This document shows, piece after piece, positions 1 to 5,964 of a stretch of 10,058 bases of DNA (the first letter of the stretch is position 1; every line of letters starts with the position of its first letter). Position numbers and translations under genes: made by a program. The notes beneath the pieces were generated by a model, which was not told where the DNA came from, did not search any database, and saw nothing but the letters and a program-made list of their open reading frames with translations. The DNA is from an uncultured Clostridia bacterium (lineage in GTDB: Bacteria > Bacillota > Clostridia > TANB77 > CAG-508). The stretch spans positions 1-10,058 of the forward strand of contig CANRFE010000043.1 in the NCBI GenBank assembly GCA_947629805.1. The letters run 5' to 3'.

Positions 1-314
1 CCGTCTGATATTGCCTCTGTTGTATTACTCCAACCTTCTGGCTTTTTTACTTTATCTCCTGCTGGTGTATCTTTCGTTATTTCTTCTAACTGCTCCCCTT
101 GTCCTATTTTATCAATTTCCGCTAATAGTGCATTAAAGGTTTCTTGCTCCTCTTTTTCTGCTTGGATATAATCTTCTCTTGCCTGCAGTGCTCTTCCAAA
201 TAATCCATTTTCTCCTAACACGAAATTCACACTAATTCCTGCCAAAATAATTAAAATAATAATAGTAACAATTAATGCTACCAAGGTAATACCACGATTT
301 TGTTGTTTTTTCAT
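1..314 (-). CDS. Prepilin-like surface protein, N-terminal part (cut by window edge)
   Basis: An ATG at 314-312 opens a frame that runs off the left edge after about 104 codons. The N-terminus is a short basic leader (MKKQQNRG) followed by a long hydrophobic helix (GITLVALIVTIIILIILAG) and then the FVLGENGLFGRA segment. This is the layout of class III signal peptides of type IV pilin-like proteins, with prepilin peptidase cleavage expected after the Gly at residue 8. The usual Glu at mature position 5 is absent (Ala there). After the helix comes a charged coiled segment (AREDYIQAEKEEQETFNALL), the pilin N-helix extension, and then a Pro/Thr-rich stretch. A GGAG ribosome site lies at 326-329 and a promoter upstream at 347-375, so it is transcribed separately from proS. 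The product is probably a membrane or surface protein assembled by, or resembling, type IV pili; its C-terminal function cannot be seen. Confident about the N-terminal class, not about function. Confidence 0.75.
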   Translation of the reverse strand, partial: MKKQQNRGITLVALIVTIIILIILAGISVNFVLGENGLFGRALQAREDYIQAEKEEQETFNALLAEIDKIGQGEQLEEITKDTPAGDKVKKPEGWSNTTEAISD

Positions 315-346
315 TTTTTCTTTTGCTCCTTTTATTTTTTTGTTTC

Positions 347-375
347 ATTATATCTTTTCTATATTTCTAAAACAA
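347..375 (-). promoter_or_regulatory. Sigma-A-type promoter for the prepilin-like gene
   Basis: On the minus strand TTGTTT (375-370) is followed by a 17-nt spacer and a perfect TATAAT (352-347). It lies 33 nt upstream of the ATG at 314, with GGAG at 329-326 between them. Confidence 0.55.
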
Positions 376-418
376 CAAAACGAGAAGTTTTTAATGGAAA
401 TCTTTTTACATAATTTTT

Positions 419-1858
419 TTAATATTGCCTTCCCCAAACTACCATTTTTTCTGCTTTTTTACCACAACATACACAAGTATCTGAAAGGCTTTCTTGCGTA
501 AATGGAATACATCTTGAGTGGGCTCCTGTTTGTTCTTTTATTTTCTCTTCGCAATCCTCACTTCCACACCACATCGCTTTTATATACCCTTGTTTTTCGT
601 TTATATTTTTAACAAATTCGTCCATGTTAGTAGCAATTGTTGTTTTTTCTACTACTCTTTTTCTTCCTTCTTCTAACATATTTTTTTGAATTTCTTCTAA
701 AATTTCTTGTAATTTTGTAGGCATTTCTTCTAAGCTTATTTCTATTTTTTCTGCTGTATCACGCCTTACTACTACACATTTGTTAGCTTCTATATCACGT
801 GGACCAAGCTCAATTCTAACTGGCACTCCTCTTAATTCCCAATCGTTAAATTTAAAACCTGGAGAAACTTGTTCTCTTAAGTCTATTTCCATACGATAGT
901 TTTGTTTTAACATATCATATACTTCTTGTGCTTTTTCTTTTACTCCTTCTTTGTGCATTGCAACAGGTACTATTACTGCTTGAATAGGCGCTACTCTTGG
1001 TGGTAATTTTAAGCCCCTATTATCTCCATGTGCCATAATAACTGCTCCAATTAGTCTAGTACTAATGCCCCAAGAAGTTTGGTATGGATATTCTTCTTTT
1101 CCTTCACGATTTTGAAATGTAATATGAAATGGTTTTGTAAAGTTTTGTCCAAAATAATGAGAGGTTCCTGCTTGCAAAGCTCTTCCATCATGCATTAGAG
1201 TTTCTACGGTATAAGTTGCCTCTGCTCCAGCAAATTGCTCTTTAAAAGTTTTTCTTCCCTTTAATACAGGAATAGCAAGTAAGTTTTCTATAATATCTGC
1301 ATATACATCTAACATTTGAAGTGTTCTTTCTTGTGCTTCTTTTTCTGTTTCATGAATTGTATGCCCTTCTTGCCATAAAAATTCTCTAGAACGTAAGAAA
1401 GGTCTTGTTTCCTTTTCCCATCTTAATACATTACACCATTGATTATAAACAAATGGTAAATCTCTCCAAGATTTTAGCCATTTTGCATATAGCGTAGAAA
1501 ACATGGTTTCCGAAGTTGGGCGAATACATAGCTTTTCTTCTAGTTCTTCTTCTCCCCCTTTGGTTACCCATGCTACTTCTGGTGCAAAGCCTTCTACATG
1601 ATCTTTTTCTTTTTGTAAAAGCCCCTCTGGAATAAGAACAGGGAAATAAACGTTCTTTACTCCTACTTGTTTAAATTTTTCATCCGCATATTTTTGAATA
1701 TTTTCCCAAATAGCATAACCATAAGGTTTAATAGCAATACAACCTTTCGTTTCTGTATAGTCTGCTAAATCGGCTTTTAATACAATATCTGTGTACCATT
1801 TTGCAAAATCTTCTTCGATATTGGTTACTTCTTTTACAAAATCTTTTTCTTTATCCAT
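419..1858 (-). CDS. proS: Prolyl-tRNA synthetase, archaeal/eukaryal-type (ProS type 3)
   Basis: Class II aminoacyl-tRNA synthetase that charges tRNA-Pro in the cytoplasm. The chosen ATG (1858-1856) gives 479 residues, the usual length for the archaeal/eukaryal-like form without the bacterial editing insertion. Visible landmarks: N-terminal KWYTDIVLKADLADY; the Pro/ATP-site stretch CIRPTSETMF; motif 2 LRWEKETRPFLRSREFLWQE; motif 3 GISTRLIGAVIMAHGDNRG; an anticodon-binding domain beginning near APIQAVIVPV; and a C-terminal zinc-binding module with the cysteines of WCGSEDC and CVCCGKK, ending in WGRQY as this family does. An upstream ATG at 1906 would add 16 Lys/Arg-rich residues inside the end of scpB and is unlikely, since a GAGGAG ribosome site precedes 1858. 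The start overlaps the scpB stop by 8 nt (ATGGATAA), pointing to translational coupling. It is the last gene of the operon; no T-box leader is seen upstream. Confidence 0.97.
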   Translation of the reverse strand: MDKEKDFVKEVTNIEEDFAKWYTDIVLKADLADYTETKGCIAIKPYGYAIWENIQKYADEKFKQVGVKNVYFPVLIPEGLLQKEKDHVEGFAPEVAWVTKGGEEELEEKLCIRPTSETMFSTLYAKWLKSWRDLPFVYNQWCNVLRWEKETRPFLRSREFLWQEGHTIHETEKEAQERTLQMLDVYADIIENLLAIPVLKGRKTFKEQFAGAEATYTVETLMHDGRALQAGTSHYFGQNFTKPFHITFQNREGKEEYPYQTSWGISTRLIGAVIMAHGDNRGLKLPPRVAPIQAVIVPVAMHKEGVKEKAQEVYDMLKQNYRMEIDLREQVSPGFKFNDWELRGVPVRIELGPRDIEANKCVVVRRDTAEKIEISLEEMPTKLQEILEEIQKNMLEEGRKRVVEKTTIATNMDEFVKNINEKQGYIKAMWCGSEDCEEKIKEQTGAHSRCIPFTQESLSDTCVCCGKKAEKMVVWGRQY

Positions 1859-2484
1859 TTTCTTTTTTCTCCTCTTCTTTGTTTTCTGGTTCTTGTATTT
1901 CTGCATTTTCCCTTTCGGGCATAGGAGCCTCTAAAATTTCCTCTATGACAATTTGTCTATTTTCGTCTAATTTATATCTTGGAAGCTCTGGAAGTTCTTT
2001 TAACGAAGTTAAGCCAAACATTTTTAGAAAATCTTTGGTCACTTCATACATGGTTGGTTTTCCGAGGTATATCTGCTTTTCCTACTCCTTCAATTAAGTT
2101 ATATTCTAATAGCTTGTACATCGTACCATCTGAATTTACCCCACGAATCGATTCAATTTCTGCCCTTGTAATTTTTGGGTTGTAAGCAATAATGGATAAA
2201 GTTTCTAAAGCTGCATTCGATAAATTTGGTTTGCTTCTTTTATCAAAAATAGGATAAATATATTCATAAAAATCTTTCTTTGTAGCTAATTGAACTGTTT
2301 CTTGTACTTGTATGATTTCTATTCCTCTATTTTGTGCTTCGTAGTCTTGTTTCATACTTTCTATAATTGCTAAAATATCATCTTTGCTTACTTCTAATGC
2401 TGCCATCAATTCTTTTATTTCTACTTCTCTTCCACAAGCAAATAAAATTGCTTCTATGATTGCTTTTGCCTTTTCTATTTCCAT
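1851..2484 (-). CDS. scpB: Segregation and condensation protein B, split by a +1 frameshift at a CGG codon
   Basis: ScpB binds the kleisin ScpA and, with SMC, compacts and segregates the chromosome; it consists of two winged-helix domains. The first 140 residues (from ATG 2484) match the family: KAIIEAILFACGREV at the start and the conserved ALETLSIIAYNPKITRAEIE and RGVNSDGTMYKLLE segments. At codon 141, CGG (2064-2062), the zero frame continues only RKTNHV and stops at TGA. Skipping the C reads PGKPTMYEVTKDFLKMFGL, the expected ScpB proline-glycine turn and C-terminal domain end (compare the usual GRPxLYGTTxxFLxxFGL), then an acidic tail. The restored protein is about 210 residues, near the family length. 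Zero-frame piece: 2484-2044; second piece: open to 1851. The start overlaps the M50 gene stop by 10 nt, and the end overlaps proS. Identity is very sure; whether the shift is programmed, a mutation or a sequencing insertion is open. Confidence 0.93.
2062..2064 (-). other. Putative +1 recoding site, CCU-CGG-A, in scpB
   Basis: The mRNA reads AUA CCU CGG AAA ACC AAC CAU GUA UGA in the zero frame. Dropping the C of CGG gives AUA CCU GGA AAA CCA ACC AUG UAU, i.e. I-P-G-K-P-T-M-Y, which matches ScpB. The junction is fixed to the Pro-Gly step by family conservation. The run is not a homopolymer. Confidence 0.6.
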
Positions 2485-3180
2485 GTTTTTTCTCCTTCTA
2501 AACTTTCTTTATTATCGCATGAAAAAGTTGATATGTCAATGTATTGATATGCTTTCTTTTTCTTTTGGTATTTTCTATTTTCTGTAATCACTAAATACCA
2601 AAGGTACGCTAAAATAATAAGAATAGCTACATTTCTTATATAGAGAATTACAATACTGCAAATAGCGGTTAAGAGTGCAATACAACTATTTGCTATAATA
2701 TTTGTATATTTGTAAGCTTCTTTTCTTCCATACAAAATATGTAAAATACCTTTTAGTATTCTACCTCCATCTAAAGGATAAATAGGAAGCAAATTAAAAA
2801 TTGCAATTAATAAATTGGCATATATCACATAATCTTGTCGAAAACCTAGAAAAGACACATGGCTAAAAGAACCTATCAGGATACAAAGGAAATTTGTTAT
2901 TGGTCCACTTGCTGCAATAAGAATTTTTTTTAAGGTTAGCAAGGTTCCTTTCTTAATTTTTACGTTATAATTTTCTACTTTCGCATCGAAACTAACACAA
3001 AAACCGAACCGGCATAATTTCTAACTTATTTGGTCGAAACCCTAAGAATATGCCTGCTATAATATGCCCTAGTTCATGTAAAATAGCAAAAAACATTAAT
3101 ACTCCATAAACTTCCATTTGCCTTGTTAGAATCAATATAGCAATAAAAATAAAAATTTTTAAGTGTAATTGAATTTTCAC
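2475..3180 (-). CDS. spoIVFB: M50 site-2-type intramembrane metalloprotease (SpoIVFB-like), split by a +1 frameshift at a CGG codon
   Basis: Polytopic zinc protease. In SpoIVFB this family cleaves pro-sigma-K in the mother cell during sporulation. The GTG start (3180-3178) is preceded by AAGGGG. The N-terminal hydrophobic segment contains the zinc site HELGH (residues 35-39) in ILHELGHIIAGIFLG. The zero frame reaches LEIMPV, then CGG (3006-3004) and stops at TAG. Skipping the C reads on as MPVGFCVSFDAKVENYNVK, keeping the M-P-x-G step of the family, then SGPITNF and the second metal-ligand motif NLLPIYPLDGGR (Asp near residue 137), followed by more membrane segments. The restored product is about 234 residues. 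HExxH lies before the shift and the Asp after it, so neither fragment alone could be an active protease. Its neighbour upstream is an M23 membrane protein, as in the spoIVFA-spoIVFB operon of Bacillus; this context is why I use the symbol. Other M50 proteases are possible. Confidence 0.85.
3004..3006 (-). other. Putative +1 recoding site, GUU-CGG-U, in the M50 protease gene
   Basis: The zero frame reads AUG CCG GUU CGG UUU UUG UGU UAG. Skipping the C of CGG gives AUG CCG GUU GGU UUU UGU GUU AGU (M-P-V-G-F-C-V-S), and the frame stays open for 177 codons through the catalytic Asp motif. Skipping the G after CCG would give M-P-F-G instead, so the exact skipped base is uncertain, but both options lie within this 7-nt stretch. 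Confidence 0.6.
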
Positions 3181-3202
3181 TTTATCTTACCCCTTTTTTC
3201 GT

Positions 3203-4153
3203 TTAAAAAGATACTACTAATTCTGGATTCACTAAACGATTTTCTTTTCGTATTTCAAAATGTAAATGAGGTCCTGTTGTATTTCCTGTTTGTCCTACTT
3301 CTCCAATTTGTTGCCCTTGGGAAATAGTATCTCCTTCTTTTACATAAATTTTACTGCAATGTGCATATAGCGTTGTTACATCGTCCTTTTCAATAGAAAG
3401 ATGATTTCCATATCCACCTTCTGAGGAAACATAGGTTACAGTTCCCTCCATACTAGCTACAAAAACGGTTCCTTCCTTTGCTCCTATATCAACTCCTGCA
3501 TGGTTGGCTGATACAATTTCTGTTGGCTCTCTTGGTCCAAAATGAGAAGTAATAGGGCCTTGTAACGGAAGCCCTAGGTTATAATTTTCTTTTATATTCT
3601 TAGCATCTATTTCCATTTGGGTTAAAGGTATTTCTTGGCTTGCTTCTTCTGTTGGAGTTACTAGCATTTCATTGGTAAGAAGGGCGGTTCCTTCTTCTCC
3701 ACCACCAATTCCTCCCTCTACTTCTTCATTGCTTTCTTCTATTGTTTCTTCGTTGGTTACTTCTTGTGTTTGTTCTTCCTTTTTTGTGTTTTGTTCCCAA
3801 AATTGTTTCATATAGGCTTCCGTTTGGTAATATAAATTTTGAAAATTAATATCGTAAGATAAAAACTCTCTTGTTTTCTTTAATACTTCTTCTGAAAAGA
3901 TATAATTTGAATTTTGAATTAAATAAAAAATAAAATAAATTAACAAACAAATCATAATTTGCAAAATTAATTTTTTGAATAAAAAGTAATTTGGTCGTTC
4001 TTTTGTATTCACATGACTACTAGAAACGCGTACATCTCCTTGTGTTCTTCTTCTTTGATAAATTTCTTCTGCCCTGCGAATTCTTTCTTCTGCACTTACT
4101 GTTCTTTCCAAAGTTTTTCTCCTCTCTTCCTTAGTTTTTCTTTGCTTATTCAT
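3203..4153 (-). CDS. Membrane-anchored M23 (LytM-type) peptidase, SpoIVFA-like
   Basis: The 316-residue frame has a basic cytoplasmic head (residues 1-57, rich in Arg/Lys/Glu), one membrane helix (about 60-80, KLILQIMICLLIYFIFYLI), a Glu/Thr-rich linker (about 120-185) and a C-terminal M23 domain (about 195-316). The domain keeps all LytM residues: zinc ligands His218 and Asp222 (NHAGVDIG) and His298, and catalytic His265 (LYAHC) and His296 (GPHLHFE). It is therefore probably an active peptidoglycan endopeptidase, or a LytM-domain regulator. Directly downstream, 22 nt away, is an M50 protease; in Bacillus SpoIVFA, an anchor and inhibitor of SpoIVFB, has the same topology with a LytM-like domain. 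Start: ATG at 4153 has no ribosome site. A TTG at 4111 (residue 15) is preceded by AGAGGAG and would fit a sporulation promoter overlapping the ATG (4152-4180), giving about 302 residues. Family sure; SpoIVFA role inferred from position. Confidence 0.88.
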   Translation of the reverse strand: MNKQRKTKEERRKTLERTVSAEERIRRAEEIYQRRRTQGDVRVSSSHVNTKERPNYFLFKKLILQIMICLLIYFIFYLIQNSNYIFSEEVLKKTREFLSYDINFQNLYYQTEAYMKQFWEQNTKKEEQTQEVTNEETIEESNEEVEGGIGGGEEGTALLTNEMLVTPTEEASQEIPLTQMEIDAKNIKENYNLGLPLQGPITSHFGPREPTEIVSANHAGVDIGAKEGTVFVASMEGTVTYVSSEGGYGNHLSIEKDDVTTLYAHCSKIYVKEGDTISQGQQIGEVGQTGNTTGPHLHFEIRKENRLVNPELVVSF

Positions 4154-4180
4154 GTATATGCTTGCACAAAAAAATAATTC
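4152..4180 (-). promoter_or_regulatory. Possible sigma-E-like promoter of the M23/M50/scpB/proS operon
   Basis: On the minus strand GAATTAT (4180-4174) is followed by 13 nt and CATATACAT (4160-4152), resembling the sigma-E pattern of an ATATT-like -35 and a CATACA-like -10. Transcription would begin near 4146, downstream of the ATG at 4153, leaving the TTG at 4111 with its AGAGGAG as the start. The -35 lies inside the preceding terminator stem. Pattern match only. Confidence 0.35.
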
Positions 4181-4214
4181 CTAACCTTTCATTGAAAGTT
4201 AGAAATTATTTTTT
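4169..4214 (-). terminator. Intrinsic terminator between the tail-anchored gene and the M23 gene
   Basis: An 11-bp AT-rich arm (4169-4179 with 4204-4214), one mismatch, a 5-bp arm (4181-4185 with 4198-4202) and a short tip form a long hairpin with A-runs on one side and T-runs on the other, able to act in both directions. It overlaps the stop codon of the upstream gene. Confidence 0.65.
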
Positions 4215-4542
4215 ATTTTAATAACATAGCAAACAAACTTAATGCACTAAAGAAGAAAAGAAAAATTGTAAGTGCTTTTAATCTTTTATACTTTTCTTTC
4301 ATTTTTTTATTTCCATTTGCCATTTCATACTGTTTTTTTTCTATGTTTGTAATATAGTCTTGTATTACCATTTCTGCTTCTTTTATCATATATTCTTTTG
4401 TTTTTGGTCGTTCTATTTTTTGCCCTTTTTGGTTTTTTTCTACCTTTTGTTCCTTATGTATTTTTCCATTATCTTTTAGGACAATATAGGCTTCTTCTAC
4501 TATATTGGAAGGTAAATTTTTTAAGATTACCATGTTTTTCAT
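4213..4542 (-). CDS. Small C-terminally membrane-anchored protein, unknown function
   Basis: I do not recognise a family. The chosen ATG (4542-4540) gives 109 residues and has GGAG with a 9-nt spacer; the frame is open further up to a TTG at 4602, which has no good ribosome site. The protein starts MKNMVILKNLPSNIVEEAYIVL, continues as a strongly charged Lys/Glu-rich helical stretch, and ends in a single hydrophobic helix (ALTIFLFFFSALSLFAMLLK) at the very C-terminus. This is a tail-anchored layout with the bulk facing the cytoplasm. It starts 84 nt after yyaC on the same strand and ends in a terminator, so it may be the last gene of the yyaC group. The upstream neighbour allows a sporulation role, but nothing in the sequence itself shows one. 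Confidence 0.65.
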   Translation of the reverse strand: MKNMVILKNLPSNIVEEAYIVLKDNGKIHKEQKVEKNQKGQKIERPKTKEYMIKEAEMVIQDYITNIEKKQYEMANGNKKMKEKYKRLKALTIFLFFFSALSLFAMLLK

Positions 4543-4626
4543 TCTATTTGGCTCCATATAAACGTACATTCCTTTCTTTTGGTTTATATAGATTTTTTCC
4601 AATTTTTTGTAGATTATACTTTCGTT

Positions 4627-5196
4627 TTAAATATATTGCATGACTTCTAAAATTCCTTCTGTAATCATTTTGGCTAATAGCATAATGCTATTTAAGGAAA
4701 CATTTTGTAAACTCAAAAAATTGTGCTTTGCAAAAGTATAATTTTTTCCTAAAATTGCTTTAATTGCAATATCTCCTACTTCTATTTTTTCCTTTTGTAA
4801 AGCTTTTCCTAATGTCACTTTTCCTTCTTCTACAAAAATTTTCCCTATTGTTTCCTCTTTAGAAAGAGCAGCATCAATAACAATTTGACAGGCATTGGGA
4901 TGTTTCTTATTTATTTCTTGTATTTTTTCTTTTAAATTGCTATAACTAATATTTTTTTCTAATGTTCCATAAACATTTAAATTACTAATATTATATTGTG
5001 TGATTTTTTCTTCTAAGTTAGTTCCCACTAAAGGACCTAAGCAATCTCCTATAACGGAATCGGTTCCTATGCATAAAAAAACAATTTCGGTATTCTTTTT
5101 TTTCTTTCTTTGTTGTAAAAAGCATTGCTTAAAATCTTGTATAAATTGCTCTTTTATTGTTCTTGTTTCTTCTTTTTCCTGCCTTTGAAAATTCAT
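4627..5196 (-). CDS. yyaC: YyaC family spore protein (GPR-like putative protease, DUF1256)
   Basis: A 189-residue protein with the YyaC hallmark IGTDSVIGDCLGPLVG (residues 43-58, with Asp46 and Asp51), followed by NVYGTLEKNISYSNL and the QIVIDAALS strand, then GKIFVEEGKVTLG and IAIKAILG. This fold resembles the germination protease GPR and hydrogenase-maturation peptidases. The family is found in spore formers and is annotated as a putative sporulation protease; its substrate is not established. The start ATG (5196) follows an AGGGGG box at a short spacing. It lies 58 nt downstream of an 83-aa gene. The N-terminal 35 residues are very basic and helical, more variable than the core. Family assignment firm, enzymatic activity inferred. 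Confidence 0.9.
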   Translation of the reverse strand: MNFQRQEKEETRTIKEQFIQDFKQCFLQQRKKKKNTEIVFLCIGTDSVIGDCLGPLVGTNLEEKITQYNISNLNVYGTLEKNISYSNLKEKIQEINKKHPNACQIVIDAALSKEETIGKIFVEEGKVTLGKALQKEKIEVGDIAIKAILGKNYTFAKHNFLSLQNVSLNSIMLLAKMITEGILEVMQYI

Positions 5197-5254
5197 ATTT
5201 CCCCCTAAAAACTATTTTTCTTCTTAGGATAACTTTATGTTTTTGCTTTCTTAT

Positions 5255-5506
5255 TTATTCCTTTGATTTTCTAGGGCTTATCAGAATATGAATGTCTTTT
5301 TTGTTTTGGTATTTTTTTATAATATCTTCTGAAAAACCTGCTATTTCATTTGACAAAACGATTGTATGACAATTGTTTTGAATTAATTCTTCCATAGTTT
5401 TGTCGACTTCTTCTGGATTGCTTAGGCGATGTACTTCCATTCCTAATCTCTCTGCAATTGCAAAATTTTGATTATCTTTTTCTTGTTTTATCCAAGATAT
5501 TTTCAT
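5255..5506 (-). CDS. Small alpha/beta protein, unknown function
   Basis: 83 residues starting at ATG 5506, preceded by a strong GAGGTGA ribosome site with a 7-nt spacer. The sequence alternates strands and helices: MKISWIKQ, IAERLGMEVHRL, VDKTMEELIQNNCHTIVLSNEIAGF, IIKKYQNKKDIHILISP. The TIVLSNEIAGF...IHILISP part recalls the small Rossmann-like fold of V-type ATPase subunit F, but the gene is not near any ATPase genes and the match is by eye only. It precedes yyaC on the same strand, so it may be co-transcribed with it. A conserved hypothetical of clostridia is the most I can say. Confidence 0.7.
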   Translation of the reverse strand: MKISWIKQEKDNQNFAIAERLGMEVHRLSNPEEVDKTMEELIQNNCHTIVLSNEIAGFSEDIIKKYQNKKDIHILISPRKSKE

Positions 5507-5557
5507 ATTTTCTTCACCTCATGTTTATTGTTCCATTCTTTTTCCATTTTATGCAAA

Positions 5558-5589
5558 ATAGAGAGAATGCATTTCTGCATTCTCTCTAT
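5558..5589 (-). terminator. Intrinsic terminator downstream of the 73-aa gene
   Basis: A perfect 14-bp inverted repeat (5558-5571 with 5576-5589) with a 4-nt loop, followed on the minus strand by TTTT. It sits 24 nt past the stop of the gene ending at 5613. Confidence 0.75.
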
Positions 5590-5612
5590 TCTTAAAGATA
5601 CTTATCTTTTCT

Positions 5613-5834
5613 TTACACAGGAATAGCAGCTTTTGGTTTAATAATAACCTTTTGCCCTTCCTTTAAGAAAAAGCTTCCCTCTTCCCGAATTACGCTGGTA
5701 TAGATAAAGTGCTTTTTGTTTTTGTTAACAATAGTGCCTGCCACATCCACTACCAAGCCTTCCTTTACCCTTTCCATAGGAATTCTTTTTCCTTTTTGGT
5801 TCAAAATTACTGCTTGATCAATAGTAAGATTCAT
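5613..5834 (-). CDS. 73-residue protein of unknown function, contains the only CGG codon that seems read in frame
   Basis: ATG at 5834 with a full AGGAGG ribosome site and its own TTGAAA-17-TATAAT promoter (5870-5898); a terminator follows, so it is monocistronic. The product is beta-rich (LVVDVAGTIVN, HFIYTSVI, GSFFLKEGQKVIIKPKAAIPV) and suggests a small barrel, without a family I can name. No signal peptide or membrane segment. Residue 50 is encoded by CGG (5687-5685). Here, unlike at the other three CGG codons, a +1 shift would hit a stop after about eight codons, while the zero frame continues with a protein-like C-terminus. So CGG is presumably decoded, as Arg or another residue, or the protein exists in two lengths. 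Confidence 0.8.
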   Translation of the reverse strand: MNLTIDQAVILNQKGKRIPMERVKEGLVVDVAGTIVNKNKKHFIYTSVIREEGSFFLKEGQKVIIKPKAAIPV

Positions 5835-5869
5835 GTTGCCTTTCCTCCTGTTAAATTTAGTATATTCTT

Positions 5870-5898
5870 ATTATAGCATATTTTACATAATATTTCAA
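5870..5898 (-). promoter_or_regulatory. Sigma-A-type promoter of the 73-aa gene
   Basis: Minus strand TTGAAA (5898-5893), 17-nt spacer, TATAAT (5875-5870), 36 nt before the ATG. It is divergent from the mscL promoter a few bases away. Confidence 0.65.
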
Positions 5899-5903
5899 AT
5901 TTC

Positions 5904-5932
5904 TTGACTTTTCCTTATTTTTATACTATTAT
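5904..5932 (+). promoter_or_regulatory. Sigma-A-type promoter of mscL
   Basis: TTGACT (5904-5909), 17-nt spacer, TATTAT (5927-5932), then AGGAG ahead of the ATG at 5965. A TATACT closer to the -35 has too short a spacer (12 nt). Confidence 0.5.
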
Positions 5933-5964
5933 TTTAATAAATTTGAAAAAAGGAGAGAAATTTT

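Noticed and set aside
1859..1906. Longer N-terminus for ProS starting at ATG 1906
   Set aside because: It adds a Lys/Arg-rich stretch lying within the scpB tail; the ATG at 1858 has a ribosome site and gives the family length.
1801..2185. Plus-strand open frames opposite scpB and proS
   Set aside because: Phe/Ser/Leu-rich shadows of AT-rich minus-strand genes; no ribosome site or family resemblance.
2044..3180. Reading scpB and the M50 gene as ordinary pseudogenes
   Set aside because: Both have a single base change at the same rare codon, while everything else (ribosome sites, overlaps, catalytic motifs) is intact. Kept as an alternative but not preferred.
4154..5612. Search for a T-box, riboswitch or CRISPR array in intergenic parts
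   Set aside because: Gaps are short and hold only terminators and ribosome sites; no spaced direct repeats or T-box sequence were seen.
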